Positions 57,791 through 64,000 of a stretch of 64,000 bases of DNA are shown here, in pieces. The position numbers and the translations under genes are program-made. The notes beneath the pieces are model-generated. The model did not search any database. It was given only the letters and a program-made list of their open reading frames with translations, and had not been told where the DNA came from. The stretch covers positions 2,453,516 through 2,517,515 of the forward strand of contig JABAKD010000007.1 in NCBI GenBank assembly GCA_012845835.1, written 5' to 3'. How positions within the stretch are numbered: position 1 is the first letter of the stretch; the number at the start of each line of letters is the position of its first letter. Source of the stretch: Undaria pinnatifida (lineage: Eukaryota > Sar > Phaeophyceae > Laminariales > Alariaceae).

Positions 57791-58281
57791 TGTTGTTGTT
57801 CTCACATTGACTCGCATAATCGGGGGTCCGTGGTCAAAGAACACTCTGGAGTGGAAGAAAACCCCAAGGAAAAAACACAAAAAGTGGTACAGTACACGCA
57901 TAAATCATAGCTGACGCAATTCATCCCTTCGCCAGAAGAATGAAAAAAAGTGAAATCGGGACCTTCGTACGATGTGTCTCACTTTTCGCGCCTAAAAAAA
58001 ACGACTACACCGCTACTCGTAAGGAAAGGAAAATAAAATAAAAGAACAAACAAGCAGAGGAAGCAAGGAAGAAGAAAAAAAAAAACACAATACCAGCAGA
58101 CCAAATCAAAAGGAACTGGCCTTGAGCTCATAGAGGGTATGAAGTGCATCAATGGCACTGGGGGGAGAACGCAACAAGGCGAAGAAGTCAGGGCTGCCTT
58201 ACGCTAGCTTGTGACGGCCATTGGAAGGCCCACAAACTTCAAGAGGATGATGGCTACACCCCACCGGGGCGACCGGCATAT

Positions 58282-58455
58282 TACGCCTGGCCGGCTGCAA
58301 TGATAGTGAACGACACCTTCCCCCCACCTTTTGCCTGCAGGCACATGATCTCTGTTTTGGCCTCGGAGGTCGTAAGCCCGAACGCTGAACACGCAGTCAC
58401 GATCACCGTCAAAATCTCTCCAACGGTGACAACTCTTGCTACCTGGTCCTTCTGA
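58282..58455 (-). pseudogene. Reverse-transcriptase fragment of a LINE-type element
   Basis: Minus-strand frame with ILTVIVTACSAFGLTTSEAK followed by TEIMCLQAKGGGKVSF. This matches the segment just after the catalytic YADD box in non-LTR reverse transcriptases (the 'aFGL.vs..KTe.m' block). The YADD box itself is missing, and a stop follows at 58279-58281, so it is a short dead remnant. Confidence 0.72.
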
Positions 58456-58510
58456 TGATCGCTACCAGGTACCAGGTAACACGAGTTGTCACCGGAACGT
58501 TGTATACTTA

Positions 58511-58790
58511 TCCGGCCGCACCAGTGGCATATCAGGTTATCCTCGAGCATGGTATAGGTCAGTTTCGTGAGTTCGAGCCCCACCGAGTGCACACTCGATG
58601 GGACTCTTTCTTGTGCACAAATTGACTTGCGGAAAGCGCGAGAGCATGAGTTAGCAAAACTCGATGAAAAATCGACGAGCAGTCGGATTGTTGGACCCTA
58701 TGCGCGATAAAAATTGAAGGCAAGAACCGGGGGGAAGAAGGGACGACACCTGTGACCACGGCCTGTCCAGAAGCTGGAAAGTAGAAGGCG
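58511..58790 (+). mobile_element. SINE family A, full length
   Basis: Head diverged ('ccggccgcaccagtggcata'), box B 'gagttcgagcc', body intact. A CGT repeat starts 36 bp beyond its 3' end. Confidence 0.86.
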
Positions 58791-58825
58791 TATATATGTA
58801 CTCCGGAGTATATATTATAAAAAAT

Positions 58826-59035
58826 GAAAACACACTCCAGCTGTGAGATCGAATATTTTGTCGAAACTTATCTTTGCAAACTGTGTGTGATACTCCGATC
58901 GCGCGTATTACGGGTTGTGCGTCCTCATTGAGGATTTAGGTTGGCGACTCCCCTTGCAACTACAGTGTAGCTATCAGGGTCGACAGGGTGATGTTGGTCA
59001 GTCTGTGCGCGGAAACTATAAAACCCGTTTCTATA
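58826..59035 (+). repeat. Repeat CGT, full-length copy
   Basis: Best plus-strand copy, about 85-90% identical by eye to 13958-14170 reversed. No ORF, no tRNA-like boxes and no terminal inverted repeats, so its class is unclear. Confidence 0.85.
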
Positions 59036-59438
59036 TACCACAACCCGTGCAGTCCCATGCCTGATAAATCATCACGACACCCCCAAGATACCCCTGGGTG
59101 ATATGATACCGTGATACCGTGATGTGAGCGGAGACGTGAAAAAGCACGGAGTATCTATCTACAGGTGTGCGAGCGTACCACATTATATGGGGACCAGCAA
59201 CATGGAGGTGGAGGAGATGCAACGGCCTTGCGAACGTGTCGCCCATCGCAGCAGTGGGCAAACAACTCTTCCGCGGCGCCGGCGGCTGTTGACTGCTGAC
59301 ACCGGCACCGCTACTCAAGGCACGAACCATGTGTTTTTTGTGGCAAACCACGCCTGCTGTGCCTGCCTGCTTGGATATGGCGGGCAAACTCCTTTCAAAC
59401 CACTGACATCACACCCTTTTGATCACACCTTGGAGACT

Positions 59439-59748
59439 ATGTGTGTGTGTGTTCTTCACATTAAACCGTTCTTCTACTCGTCGACATCCAGCACACCCAG
59501 TGTCCGTACTGATTCTTCACCCTAGAAAGATCAGCTCTGTGGTCACAAGCCACGACACAGAGATAATGCATCGTAATGCATTCGACAACGCAATGTCATG
59601 CCCTAGTACTGGGTACGACAGGCACAACATACATACGTCAGCAACAGAAATACATTGGAAGAGAGAAATACGAAATAAACAAAAACAAAAACAAAAAAAC
59701 AAAAAACAAAATAAGAAAACAAATAAAAACAAAGATAAAAATAAAACA
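59439..59748 (+). repeat. Inverted pair, left arm
   Basis: About 310 bp nearly identical to the reverse complement of 61010-61321, from 'gtgtgtgttcttcacattaa' to an A-rich tail 'aaataaaaacaaagat'. It ends on the inner side in (AAAAC)n. Confidence 0.93.
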
Positions 59749-60196
59749 AAAAATGAAACAAACAAAATGAAGGGGAAATCGAAGAAACAACCCAACCGCA
59801 AAGGAGAGCCAAAGCTCGGAAAAGAAACATGATAAAATGAAATAAAATAAAGTAAAGTAAAACCAAAATAAGATAATCCGAACACGAGCCAAAAACCTGG
59901 ACACGCAAGGAGGGAACAAAGGGGAAAAAAATACCCCAGAGAAAGACGAAAAGTGCTATGTACCTACTAGTCGGCCTGGTACCTTGCTACCCTGTCTGCC
60001 ATCTCCTTCCTGCCTTCGTCCACCGCGGTCTCCCTTCTATTCCTCCTGTTGCCCCCCCTGCCCCCATTCCCTTGGACGGCTTTCCTTCTACACTATACCA
60101 CCCCTGTGATACGCTTAATCAAATCCCACAATAATCCCCCACTTAATCACCGGTATAGGGCGTATACCATATCCCCAGAGTTGTTGTCGTCTCACA
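59749..60196. other. No gene seen
   Basis: A-rich then C-rich DNA inside the inverted pair. Confidence 0.5.
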
Positions 60197-60286
60197 TTAA
60201 CCCTTTTACAACTGGAAACCCGTTTTAGGGGACAGAATTAATTGGATTTAGTATAGGGAGGGGTTCGGGGGCTCTAAAGGGGTTAA
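60197..60286. mobile_element. 82-bp miniature element at TTAA, with empty site elsewhere
   Basis: TTAA at 60197-60200 and 60283-60286 bracket 82 bp beginning CCCTTTTACAAC and ending CTCTAAAGGGG. The flanks joined at one TTAA read as 'ctcacattaactcttgtcaa', which exists uninterrupted at 53497-53540 on minus. TTAA duplication is the mark of piggyBac-type transposition. Related sequences: 42838-42920, 45268-45350, 50085-50160 and 50305-50400. Confidence 0.85.
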
Positions 60287-61009
60287 CTCTTGTCAAAATC
60301 TACAGTCCGTGGTCACGCAAAGGTTAGGGGTAGGGTTAGAGCGCAACACACCGGGCGATAAGTTTTGTAGAGGCCCAAATTATCACGGGGGAAGTGGTAT
60401 ACGCCGTCGTATGCGGTACTGGTGGTTCCCATTTGCGCCAAACGATTTGACAGGAACTATAACGGGAAACCGACACTACTTCACTGGCACTACAGAGGGA
60501 CGTCTGCTGTACCACCGGTAGTACTGTAATTATTCAACAGGCACTATATCGGGCAAATGGCACTATTACGCCGGCACTATAGGGGGATGCCTGCTGCTGT
60601 ACCAGCGGTACTGCTGCTGTAGTTGTACCTCGGCACGCCGCCACCAAACGGTTGGCAGGCCTGACATCTTGGCCATTTTGAACTTTTGTTCTGGTCGATG
60701 GATATGCATTGCACCTGTACTGCTTGCTGCAACGCAGTAGTCGTAACGTTGCCACTTCGAAGATGGTTGACAAAACCGCACCTGGCATCCTGGCTATGCT
60801 TGTTGTGGTCGCATTACATCTTTGGGTCTCACAAGGGGTAATAAGACAACAAGAATACGTATTGCTGATGTAGGACACCTGGTACTCTATTTTTTTTTTT
60901 CTTCACTCTATACTACTTCACTCCAGAGTAACCGGAGCCTGTCCCGTGACCACGGACTTGACTACGCGAGTGAATGTAAGAACAACAACTAGGACCTGGC
61001 ACATTTTTC

Positions 61010-61321
61010 GTTTTATTTTCATCTTTGTTTTTATTTGTTTTCTTATTTTGTTTTTGTTTCTTGTTTTTGTTTTTGTTTTTGTTTATTTCGTATTTCTCTC
61101 TTCCAATGTATTTCTGTTGCTGACGTATGTATGTTGTGCCTGTCGTACCCAGTACCAGGGCATGACATTGCGTTGTCGAATGCATTACGATGCATTATCT
61201 CTGTGTCGTGGCTTGTGACCACAGAGCTGATCTTTCTAGGGTGAAGAATCAGTACGGACACTGGGTGTGCTGGATGTCGACGAGTAGAAGAACGGTTTAA
61301 TGTGAAGAACACACACACACA
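61010..61321 (-). repeat. Inverted pair, right arm
   Basis: Mirror of 59439-59748, spacer about 1.26 kb. Outward of this arm, 61322-61490 continues with a reversed copy of the 53995-54160 repeat. Confidence 0.93.
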
Positions 61322-61599
61322 TCGTAGGCTGACTCCCGATTTCACTACTGTTTTACATTGTTCTGGCGGGGGCATGAATCGCGTAACCTATGACATATTT
61401 AGAAAATGAAACATATATATATGCGTGAATTATACATACATACCACTTTTGGTTTGTGTTTTTTCCCTGGGGTATTCCTTAGTGTCGACGCCAACCAATC
61501 ATTTACTTAAACTATTATATTTTTAGCTAATCCCATCTGTTTTTTTTTTAATGAAAACATACGGCTAATCACATCTATTATTATATTGGCAGTTTTTCT

Positions 61600-61862
61600 T
61601 TCTCCTGTTATCTTTCTCCGTCCCTACTCGTAGACGTAACTCAGATCCAGGGTCACCACGAAGGCTCCTCCCCCCCGTCCCTACAACGTTACGCGCCTTC
61701 ATTATTATCGCGAGAAGACTTCAGCTCTTTCTCCCTACGGCGACCCGCATCGAGTTGGAATCACAACTAAGCCCTCCCTTTATCGGCTCGCATCGAATTG
61801 AAATCACCACTAACAAGACTTCAGCCCTTGCTTCCCTCGTCGACTCGCATTTAGTGGCAAGG
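61600..61862 (-). mobile_element. SINE family B, diverged and internally duplicated
   Basis: 'aactcagatccagggtcacc', 'gcgccttcattattatcgcgaga' and 'cttccctcgtcgactcgcat' in family order. The segment 'aagacttcagc.ctt...ctcgcat..agt' appears two to three times. Confidence 0.65.
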
Positions 61863-64000
61863 TTTCAGCAGACCCTGACTGACGTCACGAGATTAGCACA
61901 CCACACACCACACGCATATCCTGCAGGCTACGAGGTACATACTGCTGTACGTCGTATTACATATCAGCATTATGAGTTACAAGGGCCATCGATCGTACCA
62001 GGTACCTAGGAAAAGCCGTATACCCTGAAAAATGTGGTGGTATGGTGGTATGGTACCAGGTTGCGGCGCAGCCGCAGTCTCGAAGGAGAGCTCTCACTGG
62101 GCAACAAACCAAGACCGGCCGACTGGGAATGATCATGTTGCGTTGCAATCTCGCGAGATCCGTATAGAACCGGGCACGCACGCTGCGAATAGTGAACAGC
62201 GTATCATAAGGAAAAAGGGCTAGTCGGCAACAGGGACAAGTGTTGTATACAAGTATATCATCCGTCGTGGCATACTACGAGTAGTATCAAATCACACGTA
62301 TAGATGGGCATCGCACACCATTTTCGAAAATGAAAACGCGACGGGAGGTATTTTCCACACGAACGCAAAAAATGTAACTTTATGCAGGAAAGTGGTGTGT
62401 GTGGAGGCGTGGAAGGGATTCTGATTAAACAGACGAAAATTTGTCGATCGCTTCAAGACAAGAAAATATAGGAAGGCCAGTGAGCAGCTGCAGAAGAGCT
62501 GTCGCGCTTGACAGAGACGGTCGCCTTGGGCACAGGGAAGCGAGAGCGCGTAGGACTGCTGTAGGATTGAAAAAAGTCAAAGTAGTGTGCCCATTAGAAT
62601 TAATCGACTGTCCCACCCACCCGCCCTGTCGCTCAAGAGGGGGGGAATCAGGTGGCAACAAATCGGTGCAATTGTGGGGGGGCTGTGAGAGGTAGATAGT
62701 AGATAGCCCCGCAGAAAAAGGGATCGGGGCTATCAGAGTCCGGGTTGGCCTGATTCACAAAACATTCGACGGGTTTCATAAGACGTACGTGGGGAATTTG
62801 AGATGCCACCGTCACGCGGCCGGCCGCTCGTGGCACACTTGTATTTTATTTGATAAAAATATTGTAACGACGCCAGCTGTGTGAGTTCGACGACTTCAGG
62901 GCCGATACTCATCTTTGCAAGCTGCGCACTAAATCGATCGCCCGTCGTTAGTAACTTTTATTAATCAAAACCTAACATAAGATGACATTGTATTATGTTA
63001 AACTCTTCTCATGTATGTCCAATTGAAATACATAATAATGATCTGAACACTGAACACTTTCATGTACTAACAGCTTGTATTTTTTTGTTACTTTGCACAA
63101 CGGGGAAGAGTTCTACACGTGACAAATTCATCCAGAACTGTTGCTCCGTGGCAAACGGTTGAACCGGTTCTTGTCAGTCAAGTATAAAGCCTCCAAAACA
63201 CTCGAAACACGGGGTTTTCGATTTTTCCTCGATCTAGGGCTTGTTGTGTACTTCCAAAAGGGAGTATTTCGTCCTGTTCGTAACCTTGATAGCCCAACTT
63301 TCATACGAACTGACCTGTCACGTCTATATTGACGTTGTTCTGATTACCGCAGGCTTGTCTTAGTGTACATGGGTGCGCCCTCAAACGTAAATTAAAATAA
63401 AACTTGAAAAAAAAAGTCTGCATTGTTTTCTTTTGGTTCCTTCGCCGGTCGCTCTACCAGCCAGGTCACAAAAGAGTGAACCTATTAATACTATTAATAA
63501 GAGTAGTGAATGCTTCGCCAACAACCTCCTTCCTGTGCACGGATATTGCTAGGTACCGCAATTCGGAGTCTAGATTACTATCGTGGGGTCGGACACCGCA
63601 GCAGAAGAATTTGGCCGTAACATAAACGTGACAGCGTGAAGTTGGGCTGTCACCTCTCCCCCACCACCAAAACCAAATAAACTTCTATGAGTGGTATGCA
63701 CGCACGTGGGGGGTATGGATCCATACCATTAATTGGGCTGTGGCGTCCAGCTCCTAGCGTCTGTTGCGTGTAGCGCTCTGAATGTGGTGGAAGTGGACTA
63801 AGGTGCAGCTCTGTGCCTCAAAAGTACAAATCAAGGAAAAAACGAAAACCGTACTTAAGGTTACTATGGCGGGTATATCTGTTCTGGTTTCCCATAATTT
63901 GGAGGCCAACATGACATCTCTTACAATGCCATTTCTGCGGATCCGAAAAAAAAAGCTTTCGGATCGCAAATCGGTTTGCAAATCTCGCGAACCCGAAACT
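61863..64000. other. No recognisable gene; one CGT repeat core
   Basis: CGT core at 62866-62950. TACCWGGTA at 61996-62004. No protein domain in any frame. Confidence 0.5.

Noticed and set aside
59419-59832. ORFs within the inverted pair (59419-59832 plus, 61043-61375 minus)
   Set aside because: The same short sequence read in both copies, ending in an A-rich tract. No domain.

Overview
The window is nuclear DNA of a eukaryote. It holds one intron-rich protein gene that I can resolve to single-base splice junctions (11 GT-AG introns of about 0.4-3 kb), one frame-disrupted ankyrin-repeat gene, and otherwise mostly non-coding DNA crowded with tandem arrays, miniature transposons and tRNA-derived SINEs. 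There are no bacterial-type operons, Shine-Dalgarno sites or dense ORFs. The sulfatase, the ankyrin gene, the TTAGGG-type repeats and a LINE-type reverse-transcriptase relic would suit a photosynthetic stramenopile such as a brown alga. That placement is an inference of low confidence.

Layout. 1-7.7 kb: repeat relics and a short coiled-coil ORF (2917-3204, minus). 7.75-9.33 kb: ankyrin-repeat gene on the minus strand with three +1 frameshifts and a fresh 141-bp in-frame tandem duplication. 9.3-31.4 kb: no recognisable gene, but many tandem arrays (units of 5 to about 300 bp) and repeated copies of at least four interspersed families. 31.4-46.9 kb: a 12-exon arylsulfatase gene on the minus strand, about 861 codons as modelled, with every sulfatase active-site motif present. 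Its introns carry SINEs, MITEs, long homopurine tracts and decayed copies of the gene's own exon edges. 47-64 kb: more tandem arrays, six of the ten tRNA-SINE copies, a 465-bp foldback element, an 82-bp insert at TTAA with its empty site preserved elsewhere in the window, a pair of inverted copies of about 310 bp, and a LINE reverse-transcriptase relic.

The two genes do not form a pathway. The sulfatase would desulfate sulfated polysaccharide or glycan, probably in the secretory route or outside the cell, although no signal peptide is visible in the first exon I can define. The ankyrin protein would be a protein-binding scaffold if it is expressed. Everything else is best read as a record of repeat invasion and local tandem duplication. 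The least ordinary observations are the exon-edge duplications inside the sulfatase introns, the strong excess of the 9-mer TACCWGGTA, and the small-element families with target-site evidence.
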